Source of the DNA: Halomonas sp. GD1P12
GTDB lineage: Bacteria > Pseudomonadota > Gammaproteobacteria > Pseudomonadales > Halomonadaceae
Assembly (NCBI RefSeq): GCF_025725645.1
Contig: NZ_CP107007.1
Coordinates: 3,596,001-3,660,000 of the forward strand
Direction of reading: 5' to 3'
Length of the DNA stretch: 64,000 nt
Shown here: positions 1 to 10,368 of the stretch, one piece after another
Numbering within the stretch: the stretch's first letter is position 1
Layout: every line of letters starts with the position of its first letter
Translations under genes and position numbers: made by a program
The notes under the pieces: model-generated
Database searches by the model: none
Seen by the model: only the letters and a program-made list of their open reading frames with translations
Told to the model about the DNA's origin: nothing

Positions 1-423
1 GTGCAGCACCGCCTCCGCCGGCGCATCGAACGGAAGCCGCTCAGGGGCGAAGCGCGGCCGGCCCATGTCGACCCGCACCTGACCGTCGCTTTGCACGTGC
101 AGCGTGAGCGGCCCGCCGGCGGTCTCGACGCAAATCTCGTGCTTGTGGGTCAGGCGCTGCTCGCGCACGAAGCGTGCAAAGCAGCGCGCGCCGTTGCCGC
201 AGTTTTCGACTTCGCTGCCGTCGGCATTGAAAATCCGGTAGCGAAAGTCCATGTCCGGGTCGCGCGGCGGCTCGACCACCAACAGCTGGTCGAAGCCGAT
301 GCCAAAGCGTCGGTCAGCCAACTGGGCGATCGTTTCGTCGGTCAGCCGGGCACGCTGGGTGACCAAATCGATCACCATGAAATCGTTGCCCAGCCCGTGC
401 ATCTTGGTGAAGTGAAGCAGCAT
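1..423 (-). CDS. dapF: Diaminopimelate epimerase, 3' part cut by window edge
   Basis: DapF interconverts LL- and meso-diaminopimelate for lysine and peptidoglycan synthesis in the cytoplasm. The visible 141 residues begin [19 protein letters not shown], the usual DapF N-terminus, and include the motif ENCGNGARC with the first catalytic cysteine at residue 75. The second catalytic cysteine lies beyond the left edge. The ATG overlaps the lysA stop by one base (TAATG), which indicates translational coupling in an argH-lptM-lysA-dapF operon. The gene is partial only because the window ends. Confidence 0.95.
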   Translation of the reverse strand, partial: MLLHFTKMHGLGNDFMVIDLVTQRARLTDETIAQLADRRFGIGFDQLLVVEPPRDPDMDFRYRIFNADGSEVENCGNGARCFARFVREQRLTHKHEICVETAGGPLTLHVQSDGQVRVDMGRPRFAPERLPFDAPAEAVLH

Positions 424-1694
424 TACGTCGTCTCGTTTGGCAAGAGCGTTTCGCCGGCCCAGAGGCTTTCAAGCGACTCCCGGGCGCGCACCACGTGGAC
501 GCGGTCGCCGTCGACCATCACCTCGGCCGGGCGCGGGCGGCTGTTGTAGTTCGAGGCCATCACGAAGCCGTAGGCCCCCGCCGAGCGCACCGCCAGCAGA
601 TCTCCTGCGGCGATGGCAAGCTCGCGCTCCTTGCCGAGAAAATCGCCGGTTTCGCACACCGGGCCGACCACGTCGAACGTGGCGGTATCACGGCGCTCAC
701 GAGTATCGACGCGTACGATCGCCTGCCAGGCCTGATAAAGCGCCGGGCGGATCAGATCGTTCATGGCCGCATCGACGATGGCGAAGTTTTTCGTCTCGCC
801 GGGTTTCAAGAATTCGACCCGGGTGAGCATGACGCCGGCATTGGCGGCGATGGAGCGGCCGGGCTCGAACAAAAGCGTCAGCGCCTCGCCGCCTTCCCAG
901 CGCGACAGTCGTGCCAGCAGCTGGCTTGCGTAGTCGAAGGGCTGCGGCGGGGTTTCGTCGCGATACGGCACGCCAAGCCCGCCGCCAAGATCCAGATGCT
1001 CGATTTCGATACCGCGCTCGCGAAGCCGCTCCATGAGCAGCAACAGCCGCTCGAGGGCATCGAGAAACGGCGCGGTTTCGGTCAGCTGCGAGCCGATATG
1101 GCAGTCCAGGCCCTTGATGGCGAGGTGCGGCAACTTCTGGGCGAGCGTGTAGACCTCGAGCGCATCGTCGATGGCGATGCCGAACTTGTTGTCCTTGAGC
1201 CCGGTGGAGATGTAGGGGTGCGTGCCCGCATCCACGTCCGGGTTGACGCGAAGCGACACCGGCGCGATGACGCCGAGTTCACCGGCTACGGCGTTCAGAC
1301 GCTCGAGCTCCGGCGCGGACTCGACGTTGAAGCACTTGATGCCGACCTCGAGCGCCCGGGCCATCTCGTCGCCGCGCTTGGCCACGCCGGAGAACACCAC
1401 CTTCTTCGGATCGCCGCCGGCCTTGAGTACGCGCTCGAGCTCGCCCACGGAGACGATATCGAAGCCCGCGCCCAGGCGTGCCAGAAGCCCCAGCACCGCC
1501 AGGTTCGAATTCGCCTTCACCGCGTAGCAAATCAGGTGCGGATGAGTGCCGAGCGCCTCGGTGTAGGCGCGAAAGTGGCGCTCGAGCGTGGCCTTCGAGT
1601 AGACGTAGCAGGGCGTGCCTACCTCGTCGGCAATGCGCGTAAGCGGCACCTCTTCGGCGAACAGCACGCCGTCCTGGTAGTTGAAGTGATCCAT
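423..1694 (-). CDS. lysA: Diaminopimelate decarboxylase
   Basis: LysA decarboxylates meso-diaminopimelate to L-lysine using PLP. The 423-residue length is normal for the family. The N-terminal alanine-racemase-like barrel holds the PLP lysine in the segment CYAVKANSN, and the C-terminal sheet domain holds the motifs GPVCETGDF and [12 protein letters not shown] that shape the active site. The ATG overlaps the stop of the upstream lptM by one base, and the stop overlaps dapF, so the last two lysine-pathway steps are translationally coupled. Confidence 0.97.
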   Translation of the reverse strand: MDHFNYQDGVLFAEEVPLTRIADEVGTPCYVYSKATLERHFRAYTEALGTHPHLICYAVKANSNLAVLGLLARLGAGFDIVSVGELERVLKAGGDPKKVVFSGVAKRGDEMARALEVGIKCFNVESAPELERLNAVAGELGVIAPVSLRVNPDVDAGTHPYISTGLKDNKFGIAIDDALEVYTLAQKLPHLAIKGLDCHIGSQLTETAPFLDALERLLLLMERLRERGIEIEHLDLGGGLGVPYRDETPPQPFDYASQLLARLSRWEGGEALTLLFEPGRSIAANAGVMLTRVEFLKPGETKNFAIVDAAMNDLIRPALYQAWQAIVRVDTRERRDTATFDVVGPVCETGDFLGKERELAIAAGDLLAVRSAGAYGFVMASNYNSRPRPAEVMVDGDRVHVVRARESLESLWAGETLLPNETT

Positions 1695-1807
1695 CAGGAC
1701 TCCTCGGCGGCGGTCTGGGCGTTGTCATCCGGCAGGTAGAGCGGGCCTTTTTGGCCGCAGCCGGCAAGCAGGAGTGCGACGAGCGCGATCAGGACGAGCG
1801 CCTTCAT
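1694..1807 (-). CDS. lptM: LptM (YifL-type) small lipoprotein
   Basis: This is a 37-residue lipoprotein. It has a short hydrophobic signal followed by the lipobox LLAGC (cysteine 17) and the hallmark [10 protein letters not shown]. In enterobacteria LptM assists oxidative maturation of the LptDE translocon in the outer membrane; that role is transferred here by family. The start overlaps the argH stop as ATGA and the stop overlaps the lysA start as TGATG, so it sits tightly between argH and lysA, a common arrangement in gammaproteobacteria. Confidence 0.9.
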   Translation of the reverse strand: MKALVLIALVALLLAGCGQKGPLYLPDDNAQTAAEES

Positions 1808-3207
1808 GGTGCCTCCCGGTGCGCCTTGAGCGCCTCGAGTGCGCGGCTCGCCGCGGCGCGTACCTGGTCCGGGGCGGTGCCGCCGATATGGTTGCGCGCG
1901 GCGACCGACCCTTCCAGCGTCAAGACCTCAAAGACGTCCGCCTCGATGGTGTCGGAGAACTGTTGAAGCTCCTCGAGGGTCATTTCAGACAGATCCTTCT
2001 TCTCCTTCAGACCAAACGCCACCGACTGGCCGACGATCTCGTGGGCGTCGCGGAAGGCCACGCCGCGGCGTACCAGGTAATCCGCCAGATCCGTCGCCGT
2101 GGAGAAGCCGCGCCGCGCCGCCTCGAACATGCTCTCTTTTTTTGGCTCGATGGCGGGCACCATGTCGGCGAAGGCCTTGAGGCAGTCCAGCACCGTATCG
2201 ACGGTGTCGAACAGCGGCTCCTTGTCCTCCTGGTTGTCCTTGTTGTAGGCCAGCGGCTGCGACTTCATCAGCGTGAGCAGACTCATCAAGTGGCCGTAGA
2301 CGCGCCCGGTCTTGCCGCGAACGAGCTCCGGCACGTCCGGGTTCTTCTTCTGCGGCATGATCGACGAGCCGGTGCAGAAGCGATCCGGCAGGTCGATGAA
2401 GTCGAACTGGGCGCTGGTCCAGAGCACCAACTCCTCGCTCATGCGCGACAGATGCATCAACAAAATGCTGGCGAAGCTGGCGAATTCGATAGCGAAGTCA
2501 CGATCCGAGACCGCGTCCAGTGAGTTCTCCGCCGGGCGGGAAAAACCCAGAAGCTCGGCGGTAACGTGACGGTCGATCGGGTAGGTGGTGCCGGCCAAAG
2601 CCGCCGCGCCCAAGGGCATGACGTTGACACGCTTGCGAGTGTCCAAGAGGCGCTCGTGGTCGCGGGCGAGCATCTCCTGCCAGGCCAACAGGTGGTGGCC
2701 GAAGGTGACCGGCTGAGCGGTCTGCAGGTGGGTGAAGCCCGGCATGATGGTGTCGGCTTCGCGCTCGGCAAGCCCAATCATGCCTTCGCGCAGACGCATT
2801 AGCTCCGCGTCGATCGAGTCGATGGCGTCGCGCATGAACAGGCGAATATCGGTCGCGACCTGGTCGTTGCGCGAGCGCCCGGTGTGCAGCTTCTTGCCGG
2901 TGATGCCGATCTTTTGCGTCAGCCGCGCTTCGATGTTCATGTGCACGTCTTCAAGCGGCACCGACCACTCGAACTCGCCGCGCTCAATCTCGCCCTGAAT
3001 CTCGGTCAGGCCGTCGATGATGGCGTCGCGCTCCTCGTCGCTGAGCACGCCGACGCGCGCCAGCATGGTGGCGTGGGCGATCGAGCCCTGAATGTCCTGA
3101 CCGGCCAGGCGCTGGTCGAAGCTCACGGAGGCGGTGAAGCGGGCAACAAAGGCGTCGGTGGGCTCGCTAAAGCGTCCGCCCCAGGACTGATTCGTAGCTT
3201 GGCTCAT
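1804..3207 (-). CDS. argH: Argininosuccinate lyase
   Basis: ArgH splits argininosuccinate into arginine and fumarate, the last step of arginine synthesis. The 467-residue protein carries the fumarase/aspartase superfamily signature [19 protein letters not shown] with its catalytic serine loop, and the N-terminal WGGRF segment typical of ArgH. The ATG at 3207 is preferred over a TTG three bases upstream because an AGGAA ribosome site lies 6 nt before it. It is the first gene of the argH-lptM-lysA-dapF run and overlaps lptM by 4 nt. Confidence 0.97.
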   Translation of the reverse strand: MSQATNQSWGGRFSEPTDAFVARFTASVSFDQRLAGQDIQGSIAHATMLARVGVLSDEERDAIIDGLTEIQGEIERGEFEWSVPLEDVHMNIEARLTQKIGITGKKLHTGRSRNDQVATDIRLFMRDAIDSIDAELMRLREGMIGLAEREADTIMPGFTHLQTAQPVTFGHHLLAWQEMLARDHERLLDTRKRVNVMPLGAAALAGTTYPIDRHVTAELLGFSRPAENSLDAVSDRDFAIEFASFASILLMHLSRMSEELVLWTSAQFDFIDLPDRFCTGSSIMPQKKNPDVPELVRGKTGRVYGHLMSLLTLMKSQPLAYNKDNQEDKEPLFDTVDTVLDCLKAFADMVPAIEPKKESMFEAARRGFSTATDLADYLVRRGVAFRDAHEIVGQSVAFGLKEKKDLSEMTLEELQQFSDTIEADVFEVLTLEGSVAARNHIGGTAPDQVRAAASRALEALKAHREAP

Positions 3208-3323
3208 CAAGAATTCCTACTGACAAAACGAAGGTGGCAACAAGGGTGACAACATAAGGAAATCGTTGGCCCAGAGTGTACCAGAGTCGGCCCGGTTCGC
3301 GGCACGCGGTTTTGCACGCCCGC

Positions 3324-5399
3324 TCAGGGCGAATCGATGCCGGCGTCCTTGAGCGCGCGAGGCCAATCGAATCGCGACAGGTAGTCGTCGAGCCCGGCCA
3401 GCGGCATGGGCCTGGCGAAGTAGTAGCCCTGCATGAAGGTGGAGTGGCGCTGGTGCAGGTAGCGAAACTGCTCGGCGGTTTCGACGCCTTCGATGAGCAC
3501 CTCGAGCCCCAGCTTCAAGGACATGGTGATCACCCCTTCCACGATCGCCGCGTCGTGCTCGTCGTGGGTGACGTCGCTTATGAAAGAGCGGTCGATCTTG
3601 AGCCGGTTGATCGGCAGGCGCTTTAAATAGCTCAAGCTGGAAAAACCGGTGCCGAAATCGTCCAGCGCGATGTGAACGCCCAGCGCGCTGAGCTTCTTGA
3701 GCGCCTCGATGGCGTTCTCCAGACTCTCCATCAGCACGCCTTCGGTGATCTCGATCTCCAAAAGCGCCGGGGCCAGCCCCGTCTCCTTGAGCACGCGCTC
3801 GATCGAGGCGACAAAGCCCGGCCGCTGAAACTGGGTAGGCGAAATATTGACCGCCATGACGAGTGGGCGCCGGGCGCCGTCGTTGATATGCACCGCATCG
3901 CGACACGCCTGATTCAGCACCCACTCGCTGATGGGAATGATCTGGCCAGTCTCTTCCGACATGCCGATGAACTCCGCCGGCGAGATCGCGCCGCACTCCG
4001 GATGGTGCCAGCGAATGAGCGCCTCGACCCCGACCACCTCGCCGCTCGCGCCGTCGATCTGCGGCTGATAGTGAAGCTCGAACTGCTCCTGCTCGATGGC
4101 CGTTTGCAGTGCGTGACGCAGGCTCACCCGCTCGCTCACCCGATGGTTGAGCTCGTCGGTGTACCATTGATAGGTGTTGCGCCCGCGGCGCTTGGCCTTG
4201 TACATGGCCAGATCCGCCTGCTGCACCAGCGACCGGGGCTTGGCCATACTGCCGTTGTCGGTACCGATGCCGATACTGGCGGTGATGTGAAGCGCCTTGT
4301 CCTGATACCAGTAAGGTTCGGCAATCCGCCTGAGCAAACGCTCCACCACCTGGATCACGTCCTGCTCCATCGCCAGGTCCGGCAGCAGCACGATAAACTC
4401 GTCGCCCCCGATGCGCGCCACGGTGTCCCAGGGGCGCAGCTCCTCCTCGAGGCGCCGGGCGACGCTGATCAAAATGAAATCGCCGACATCGTGACCCAGC
4501 GAATCGTTGATCGGCTTGAAGTCGTCAAGATCAATGAACAGCACCGCCACGTGGCGCCGATAGCGCTTGGCCAACATGCATCCCTGGGACAAGCGCTGGT
4601 TCAAGAGCTGGCGATTGGGCAAGCCGGTCAGGGCATCGTGGTTGGCGTTGTGTCTCAACTGCGCCTGGTACTCGCGCTGGGCGGTAACGTCGTTTTGCAC
4701 GCCGATGAAATGCGTGACTCGCCCCTGCTCGTCGCGCACCGGCGAGACGTACAAGTCGTTCCAAAAGGACGTGCCATCCTGGCGGACGTTGCGCAGCATT
4801 ACGTGCACATCGCGCTGTTCGCGTATGCCCCGGCGCAGTTGCTTGACGGTGGAGGCGTCGGTTTCGTCGCCCTGCAGGATACGGCAGTTGCGCCCGAGCG
4901 CCTCATCCCGGGTGTAGCCGGTGATGGTCTCGAAAGCCTTGTTGACGTATACCATGGGCAAATCGTCGGCCAGCGCATCGACGATGACGACACCATTGGT
5001 GCTCGACTCCACGCTGCGCTCCAGAAGCACCAGCTGCTGCTCGGAGGTCTTGCGCTCGGTGATATCGCGGGCGATCACGTAGATCACCTCGCCGTCGGCG
5101 AAGGCGCTCACTTCGAGCCAGGTGAGTGCATTGGTCTGGCTTTTGGCGCGCACGTCAAAAGGCTCGATCTGCTCGCCCTGATGTATGCGCGCAAGCGCGC
5201 GCTCTATAATGGGGTGGTCATCGGGCTCGACGATCACCCCGCACGGGCGGCCGATGAGCTCTTCGGCGCGGCGGCCCAGCATGCGCTCGAAGGCCGGGTT
5301 AACATTGAGTAGTGCCCCTCGGAAATCGATGCAACAAAGCATATCCTGCGAGAGCAGAAAAAAGTGGTCCAGCTCACCTTGTTGATCGGCAGAGGGCAT
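3324..5399 (-). CDS. PAS-PAS-GGDEF-EAL c-di-GMP turnover protein
   Basis: This is a predicted bifunctional cyclic-di-GMP protein of 691 residues without membrane segments. Two PAS sensor domains occupy about residues 10-115 and 125-245. A diguanylate cyclase domain follows with an intact RIGGDEF motif near 331 and an RPWD inhibitory I-site five residues before it. An EAL phosphodiesterase domain starts near 450 with EALIRW, NISPTQF, the ITEGVL glutamate, DDFGTG and QGYYFARP, so both catalytic sites look complete. The first PAS carries a cysteine pair (MLCCIDF). The ATG at 5399 follows an AGGT site; an in-frame TTG lies at 5441. The signal sensed is unknown. Confidence 0.93.
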   Translation of the reverse strand: MPSADQQGELDHFFLLSQDMLCCIDFRGALLNVNPAFERMLGRRAEELIGRPCGVIVEPDDHPIIERALARIHQGEQIEPFDVRAKSQTNALTWLEVSAFADGEVIYVIARDITERKTSEQQLVLLERSVESSTNGVVIVDALADDLPMVYVNKAFETITGYTRDEALGRNCRILQGDETDASTVKQLRRGIREQRDVHVMLRNVRQDGTSFWNDLYVSPVRDEQGRVTHFIGVQNDVTAQREYQAQLRHNANHDALTGLPNRQLLNQRLSQGCMLAKRYRRHVAVLFIDLDDFKPINDSLGHDVGDFILISVARRLEEELRPWDTVARIGGDEFIVLLPDLAMEQDVIQVVERLLRRIAEPYWYQDKALHITASIGIGTDNGSMAKPRSLVQQADLAMYKAKRRGRNTYQWYTDELNHRVSERVSLRHALQTAIEQEQFELHYQPQIDGASGEVVGVEALIRWHHPECGAISPAEFIGMSEETGQIIPISEWVLNQACRDAVHINDGARRPLVMAVNISPTQFQRPGFVASIERVLKETGLAPALLEIEITEGVLMESLENAIEALKKLSALGVHIALDDFGTGFSSLSYLKRLPINRLKIDRSFISDVTHDEHDAAIVEGVITMSLKLGLEVLIEGVETAEQFRYLHQRHSTFMQGYYFARPMPLAGLDDYLSRFDWPRALKDAGIDSP

Positions 5400-5473
5400 G
5401 GGCGTTACCTGCACGTGACAATAGAGTTTAGGGTCGGCCAATCAAGAGTGATCGATTTTACGGCGCAAGCGTT

Positions 5474-5501
5474 TTTACTGCGTAAGCGCGTGCTTTATGA
5501 T
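5474..5501 (+). promoter_or_regulatory. Candidate sigma-70 promoter for the hem operon
   Basis: TTTACT (5474-5479) and TATGAT (5496-5501) are separated by 16 bp and lie about 50 bp upstream of the hemC start. The -10 element is close to consensus. This is a visual match only. Confidence 0.4.
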
Positions 5502-5551
5502 GAGATTTATCATAGTTCGACACGCCGTGTCTGCGGCATAGGGAGAATAAC

Positions 5552-6496
5552 GTGTCATCCATCACCAAATTACGCATTGCCACGCGCAAAAGCCAGCTGG
5601 CGCTGTGGCAGGCAGAGCACGTCCGCGAGCGCCTGATGGCGGCGCACAGCGGCCTCGACGTCGAGCTGGTCGCCCTGTCCACCAAGGGCGACAAGATCAT
5701 CGATACCCCGCTTTCCAAAATCGGCGGTAAGGGCCTGTTCGTCAAGGAGCTCGAAGAGGCAATGCTCGACGGCCGCGCCGATATCGCCGTGCACTCGATG
5801 AAAGACGTGCCGATGCACTTTCCCGAGGGGCTCGGACTTTCCGTCATTCTGGAAGGCGCCGAGCCCACCGACGCCTTTGTCTCCAACCGGTTTCAAAGCG
5901 TCGATGAGCTGCCGGAAGGCGCGCGCATCGGCACCGCGAGTCTGCGCCGGGGCCTGCAGCTGCGTGAAGCGCGCCCGGATCTCGAGATTTTGAACCTGCG
6001 CGGCAATGTACAAACACGCCTGGCCAAGCTCGACGACGACGAGTTCGACGCCATTATACTCGCGACCTCCGGGCTCAAGCGGCTGGGGCTGGCCGCGCGC
6101 ATCGCCCAGGAGCTGCCGCCGGAGATCTGCCTGCCCGCCTGCGGGCAGGGCGCGCTTGGCATCGAGTGCCGGCTGCACGACCCGGAGCTGATCGCGCTGC
6201 TGGCCCCGCTCGATGACAACGATACCGCCACCCGCGTGCGCGCCGAACGCGCCATGAACACCCGCCTGGAAGGCGGCTGCCAGGTACCGATCGCCGGCCA
6301 TGCGGTGCTCGACAAGGCCAACGAGACCATCTGGCTGCGCGGACTGGTGGGCAACCCGGAAGGGACCGAGGTGCTGCGCGCCGAGGGCCGCGGCTCGATC
6401 CACGAGCCCGAAGCGCTGGGCATTCGCGTGGCCGAAGACCTGCTCGACCAGGGCGCTGGCGATATTCTCGCCGAGGTATACGGCGACAACGTATGA
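5552..6496 (+). CDS. hemC: Hydroxymethylbilane synthase (porphobilinogen deaminase)
   Basis: HemC joins four porphobilinogen units into hydroxymethylbilane during haem and sirohaem synthesis. The 314-residue protein begins with the family segment [13 protein letters not shown]. It has the active-site aspartate region HSMKDVP and the cofactor-binding cysteine in LEGGCQVPI. The start is GTG at 5552, preceded by GGGAGAA with good spacing. It heads the hemC-hemD-hemX-hemY operon and diverges from the GGDEF-EAL gene. Confidence 0.97.
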   Translation: MSSITKLRIATRKSQLALWQAEHVRERLMAAHSGLDVELVALSTKGDKIIDTPLSKIGGKGLFVKELEEAMLDGRADIAVHSMKDVPMHFPEGLGLSVILEGAEPTDAFVSNRFQSVDELPEGARIGTASLRRGLQLREARPDLEILNLRGNVQTRLAKLDDDEFDAIILATSGLKRLGLAARIAQELPPEICLPACGQGALGIECRLHDPELIALLAPLDDNDTATRVRAERAMNTRLEGGCQVPIAGHAVLDKANETIWLRGLVGNPEGTEVLRAEGRGSIHEPEALGIRVAEDLLDQGAGDILAEVYGDNV

Positions 6497-6509
6497 GCAC
6501 GCGCTGCCC

Positions 6510-7304
6510 ATGAAGGCGACCCAGACCGCGCCAATGACCGCGCCCGTACTGATCGGCCGCCCCGGCGAGCGCGGCGAGGCCCTGGCCTCGGCGCTGGCCG
6601 CCGACGGCGCCTGGGTCGAGCCGCTCGAGGTGATGGCGCTGGAGACGCTCGAGGAGGACGCCGCGCTCAGAAGCGTCTGGCTCGATCTCGACCGCTTTCA
6701 TAAAATCGTGGTCACGAGCCCCTTTGCCGCGCTGCAGCTGATCGAGGCGGTCGACCGCTACTGGCCGCAGCTGCCGGTAGGCATCGATTTCTACGCGCCG
6801 GGCGCGGGCACTGCTAAAGCGCTCGAAGACGCGCTCGACGTACGCGTAGAGCGCCCCCCGGTCAGCGCCGGGGAGGACACCAGCGAAGCGCTATTGACGC
6901 TCGATTCGCTTTCACACTTGGCGCATCAGCGCGTGCTGATCGTGGCCGGTGAAGGCGGGCGAACGCTTTTAGCCGAGACGCTCACCGCGCGCGGCGCCGC
7001 CGTGACCCGTGTGGCGACGTATCGACGCGTTTATCGCGCGCCCGGTCCGGAATTGCAGCGGCGCCTGGCAGAGGGCCGTTTTCACGCATTGATCGTGACC
7101 AGCGGCGAACTGCTCGAATATCTGTCAAACTGGTGCCATCAAGCAGCGTTGAAACAACCCCTAATCGTTTCCAGCCGCCGTTTGGCCGCCTTGGCCGGCA
7201 CGCTGGGTTTTTGCGACCTCAAGGTGGCGTCAGGCGCATCGACGGCCGCGCTGGCAGCGGCGTTGAACGCGCTCAGCTCCCCCGGAGATGCCGATGTCGA
7301 TTAA
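6510..7304 (+). CDS. hemD: Uroporphyrinogen-III synthase
   Basis: HemD cyclises hydroxymethylbilane to uroporphyrinogen III with inversion of ring D. This is a poorly conserved family; the assignment rests on the 264-residue length, the segments VLIGRPGERGEALA and VVTSPFAALQL, the C-terminal LIVTSGELLEYL, and the position between hemC and hemX. The ATG at 6510, 13 nt after hemC, is used; an in-frame ATG at 6534 is an alternative. The ATG that overlaps the hemC stop is in another frame and ends after six codons. Confidence 0.9.
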   Translation: MKATQTAPMTAPVLIGRPGERGEALASALAADGAWVEPLEVMALETLEEDAALRSVWLDLDRFHKIVVTSPFAALQLIEAVDRYWPQLPVGIDFYAPGAGTAKALEDALDVRVERPPVSAGEDTSEALLTLDSLSHLAHQRVLIVAGEGGRTLLAETLTARGAAVTRVATYRRVYRAPGPELQRRLAEGRFHALIVTSGELLEYLSNWCHQAALKQPLIVSSRRLAALAGTLGFCDLKVASGASTAALAAALNALSSPGDADVD

Positions 7305-7329
7305 AGAACTTAACAAGGGCTAACGACAG

Positions 7330-8811
7330 ATGAGCAAACAACCATTTGATCAACAGGGCGACAACAAGACGCCTGATGATGCTACCCCCCGCCAAGGCGC
7401 AAGCGACACGCCCCCGAGCGATGCGACATCGAGCGTTTCGCCTTCGACCCCGGCGGCGGATAAAAACGCCGAGGCGTACGCGGCGAAAAACAGCCGCTCA
7501 CGCCGGCGTAACAAGGGCGGCAGTCAGAGTCAGCCGGCCAAAACCGACGCCAGCGCTAACGCCAGTACGACGACCGGTACCCACGCCAGTACCAGTTCTA
7601 ATACGAGCACTAGCGCTGACAGCACCAGCGCAAGCCCGGACAAGACGCCCGCTGGCGCCGCGAGCGCATCGAACAAGCCCGCCCCCTCCAATAGCAAGCC
7701 CAGCGCCACGACGCCGCCGCCCAAAACGCCTGCCTCCAGCACCCCAACCCCGCCGTCCGGCGGTGGTAAAAGCGGCGGCAAGGGTGGTGCGGTCGCGATC
7801 GTACTGGTCCTGATCGTCGCTCTGATACTCGGCGTGATCGCCTGGCAGCTTTGGCAGCGCACGGACGCCCAACAGGCGCGCATCGACGAGCTCGCCCAGC
7901 AAACCCAATCAAGTGCCACCCAACAGAGCCTCGACGAGCTTCAGTCGCGCATCGAAAGCGGCGAGAGCGAGCGTAACGAGACGCTCGACAGCACCGTGAG
8001 CGAGCTGCGAGGCGAGCTCGAAAGCGTTCAGGCGCGCGTCGACGAGACCGTGTCTGACGTGCTCGATCAGCTCTCCCAGGCCCAGGACACCGACGAGCGC
8101 GACTGGCTTCACGCCGAGGCCGCCTATCTTCTGCGCCTGGCCAACCAGCGCCTGCAGCTCGAAGGCGACGTCGAAGGCGCTTCTGCCCTTTTGCGCACCG
8201 CCGACGCTCGCCTGGTCGATGCCGATAACCCGGCGCTGACGCCGATACGCCGCGAGATCGCCAATGAGCTTGCCGCTCTTGACGCCGTACCGCGGGTCGA
8301 CCGCACCGGCATTTACCTGGCGCTGAACGCTCAGCAGGAGCAGATCGCCGGGCTTCGCCTGTCCCAGGAGATCGAAGAGCGGGCGATCAGCGAAGGCATG
8401 GAGCAGCCGCCGAGCGGCTCCTTCGAGCGCCAGCTGGCGAAATTCGGCGCCGAGCTTCGCGATCTCGTCGTGGTGCGCCATCACGACGAGGCGCTGGAAG
8501 CGCTGATCACCCCGGAGCAGGAGTCTTACCTGCGTCAAAGCCTGCGCCTGATTCTCGAACAGGCTCAGCTTGCGCTGCTTCGAGAAGAGCAGCCGCTGTT
8601 CGAGGCGAGCCTCGACAAGGCGCTGGATCTGCTCGAGCGCTACTACGACACCGAGCGCGACGAGACCCAGAGCGTGATCGCGCGTCTTGAAGAGATCAAG
8701 CAAAATCAGGTCGAGCCGGAGCTTCCCGATATCAGCGGTTCGCAGCAGGCCATGGCCGATTTCATCGACAACCGCTTTCAGGCGCGCCGCCAGGGCGGAG
8801 GTGACGAATGA
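7330..8811 (+). CDS. hemX: HemX, membrane-anchored haem-operon protein
   Basis: The family is annotated as uroporphyrin-III C-methyltransferase-like, but no methyltransferase motif is visible, so an enzymatic role is doubtful. The 493-residue protein has a low-complexity Ser/Thr/Ala/Pro-rich cytoplasmic N-terminus (1-150), one transmembrane helix at about 154-174, a coiled coil (about 178-250) rich in Glu, Gln and Ser, and a conserved periplasmic domain of about 240 residues. The stop overlaps the hemY start as ATGA, indicating coupling. The low-complexity arm is longer than in enterobacterial HemX (inference from memory). Confidence 0.88.
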   Translation: MSKQPFDQQGDNKTPDDATPRQGASDTPPSDATSSVSPSTPAADKNAEAYAAKNSRSRRRNKGGSQSQPAKTDASANASTTTGTHASTSSNTSTSADSTSASPDKTPAGAASASNKPAPSNSKPSATTPPPKTPASSTPTPPSGGGKSGGKGGAVAIVLVLIVALILGVIAWQLWQRTDAQQARIDELAQQTQSSATQQSLDELQSRIESGESERNETLDSTVSELRGELESVQARVDETVSDVLDQLSQAQDTDERDWLHAEAAYLLRLANQRLQLEGDVEGASALLRTADARLVDADNPALTPIRREIANELAALDAVPRVDRTGIYLALNAQQEQIAGLRLSQEIEERAISEGMEQPPSGSFERQLAKFGAELRDLVVVRHHDEALEALITPEQESYLRQSLRLILEQAQLALLREEQPLFEASLDKALDLLERYYDTERDETQSVIARLEEIKQNQVEPELPDISGSQQAMADFIDNRFQARRQGGGDE

Positions 8812-10067
8812 GAAAGCTGCTGCTGTTAATCGTCGCCGGCCTTGCCGTCGGCGCCCTGTTCGGCCACCTGATGATGTCGGTGCCGGGCTACTGGCTGATT
8901 CGCGTCGGCGACACCTCCGTGCAGACCTCGTTCTGGTTCGGTTTGGTGCTGCTGTTGGCCGCCTTCATCGTGGTGCACTTCGCGCTGCGCCTTCTTTCCG
9001 GCATCGTTCGCCCGGTGGGCCGCTATCGCACCTGGAACGCCCGGGCACGCAATCGCCGCGCCATGAAGCGCACGGTGCGCGGGCTGGTCGCGCTGACCGA
9101 GGGCCGCTTCAAGCGCGCCGAGCGCACGCTAGCGGGCGCGGCGGACGACTCCAGCACGCCGATGGTCAACTACCTTTCGGCGGCGCTGGCGGCTCACTAC
9201 CAGGGCCACCACGAGCGTTCTCAGGAGCACCTGAACCAGGCCCAGCTCACAACCGATGGCGCCGACACCGCCGTAGGCCTGATGCAGGCGCAGCTGATGA
9301 TCGATCGTCAGCAGCCGGAAGAGGCGCTGGCGATTCTCAACCGTCTTGACCAGAAGCTGCCCAACCACCCGCAGGTGCTGAAGCTCTTGAAGCAGGTCTA
9401 TCTCAGCGTCAGCGACTGGGAGGGGCTTCGCCATCTGGTCCCGCGGCTGGTGGCCAAAAAGCTGATCACCCAGCAGGAGCGCGAGCAGCTCGAGTTCAAG
9501 GCTTACCGCGAGCTGATTCTGTTCGAAGCCGCCAACCCGGCCAATATCGAACGGGTGCGCGGGCTGTGGGCGGACATGCCGGACTATCTGCGCGGCAACA
9601 CCGAGCTGATCGTGCTTTACGTCGAGGCGCTGTTGCAGGCGAATGAAGAGGCGATCGCCGAGCGGCTTTTGAGCCAGTCGCTGGACACTCACTGGGACGC
9701 ACGGCTGGTCAAGCGCTTCGGGCTTTTGGGCGTCGACGCGGCGCGCCAGCTCGCCCGCGCCGAAAAATGGCTGCAGGAGCGCCCCAACGACCCGGAACTG
9801 CTGCTGGCCTGCGGGCGCCTGTCGCTGCGTACCGGCCAATGGGAGAAAGCGCTCGAGTATTTCGAGGCCAGCCAGCGCCAACGCCCGAGCGGCGAAGTGT
9901 GCGCCGAGCTTGCGCGCCTTTACGCAAGCCTTGGCGAGCATAACAAGAGCCAGCTCTACTACCGCCAAAGCGTGGAGATGATGGCCCAGTCGCTGCCCTC
10001 CCTGCCTCAACCTAGCGATGCAAACGACAGCGACGGCCCACAAAAGGGTGGAAAAAAACGCCGCTGA
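8808..10067 (+). CDS. hemY: HemY, TPR inner-membrane protein of the haem operon
   Basis: This proteobacterial HemY is unrelated to protoporphyrinogen oxidase. It has 419 residues with two N-terminal transmembrane helices (about 3-25 and 41-64, the HemY_N domain) followed by tetratricopeptide repeats to the C-terminus; the repeat near 345-375 (LACGRLSLRTGQWEKALEYF) is clear. Its molecular role in haem synthesis is unsettled; an assembly or scaffolding role is inferred. It overlaps hemX by 4 nt and is followed by a hairpin terminator. Confidence 0.92.
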   Translation: MRKLLLLIVAGLAVGALFGHLMMSVPGYWLIRVGDTSVQTSFWFGLVLLLAAFIVVHFALRLLSGIVRPVGRYRTWNARARNRRAMKRTVRGLVALTEGRFKRAERTLAGAADDSSTPMVNYLSAALAAHYQGHHERSQEHLNQAQLTTDGADTAVGLMQAQLMIDRQQPEEALAILNRLDQKLPNHPQVLKLLKQVYLSVSDWEGLRHLVPRLVAKKLITQQEREQLEFKAYRELILFEAANPANIERVRGLWADMPDYLRGNTELIVLYVEALLQANEEAIAERLLSQSLDTHWDARLVKRFGLLGVDAARQLARAEKWLQERPNDPELLLACGRLSLRTGQWEKALEYFEASQRQRPSGEVCAELARLYASLGEHNKSQLYYRQSVEMMAQSLPSLPQPSDANDSDGPQKGGKKRR

Positions 10068-10098
10068 CCTATTGCCTTGCGATTTTCACCTGATGAAT

Positions 10099-10125
10099 GG
10101 GCGCCTTTGGGCGCCCTTCTCTTTT
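10099..10125 (+). terminator. Intrinsic terminator after hemY
   Basis: A perfect 7-bp stem (GGGCGCC / GGCGCCC, loop TTTG) at 10099-10116 is followed by the pyrimidine tract TTCTCTTTT. It ends the hemCDXY operon. Confidence 0.8.
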
Positions 10126-10368
10126 CTACGACTTTGGTCTAAATCGACGGCGTTCGATGTTTTTCGCGCCATATCATCTCAATACTTTACATAAATATTC
10201 GGATGTACAGCATTTGTCGCAAATATATTTAAACAAATCGAATGGTCTAGCGAATTTTAAGCGCTTTTTTTACTAATTTTTCGATACTAAGATAGCTGCA
10301 TGGTTTGAGGCGCTCTCGCCCAACAAGCCCTAAAAAAACATTCAAATCGACTAATCAGGTACGCCACC
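10126..10368 (+). other. AT-rich non-coding upstream region of the repeat protein
   Basis: This roughly 240-bp gap is strikingly AT-rich against the surrounding coding DNA, with runs such as AATATATTTAAAC and CTTTTTTTACTAATTTTTCG. It presumably holds the promoter of the secreted repeat protein that starts at 10369. No coding frame or clear operator was found. Confidence 0.4.

Noticed and set aside
6493..6512. ATG overlapping the hemC stop as a possible hemD start.
   Set aside because: It reads only six codons before a stop; the hemD frame starts at 6510.
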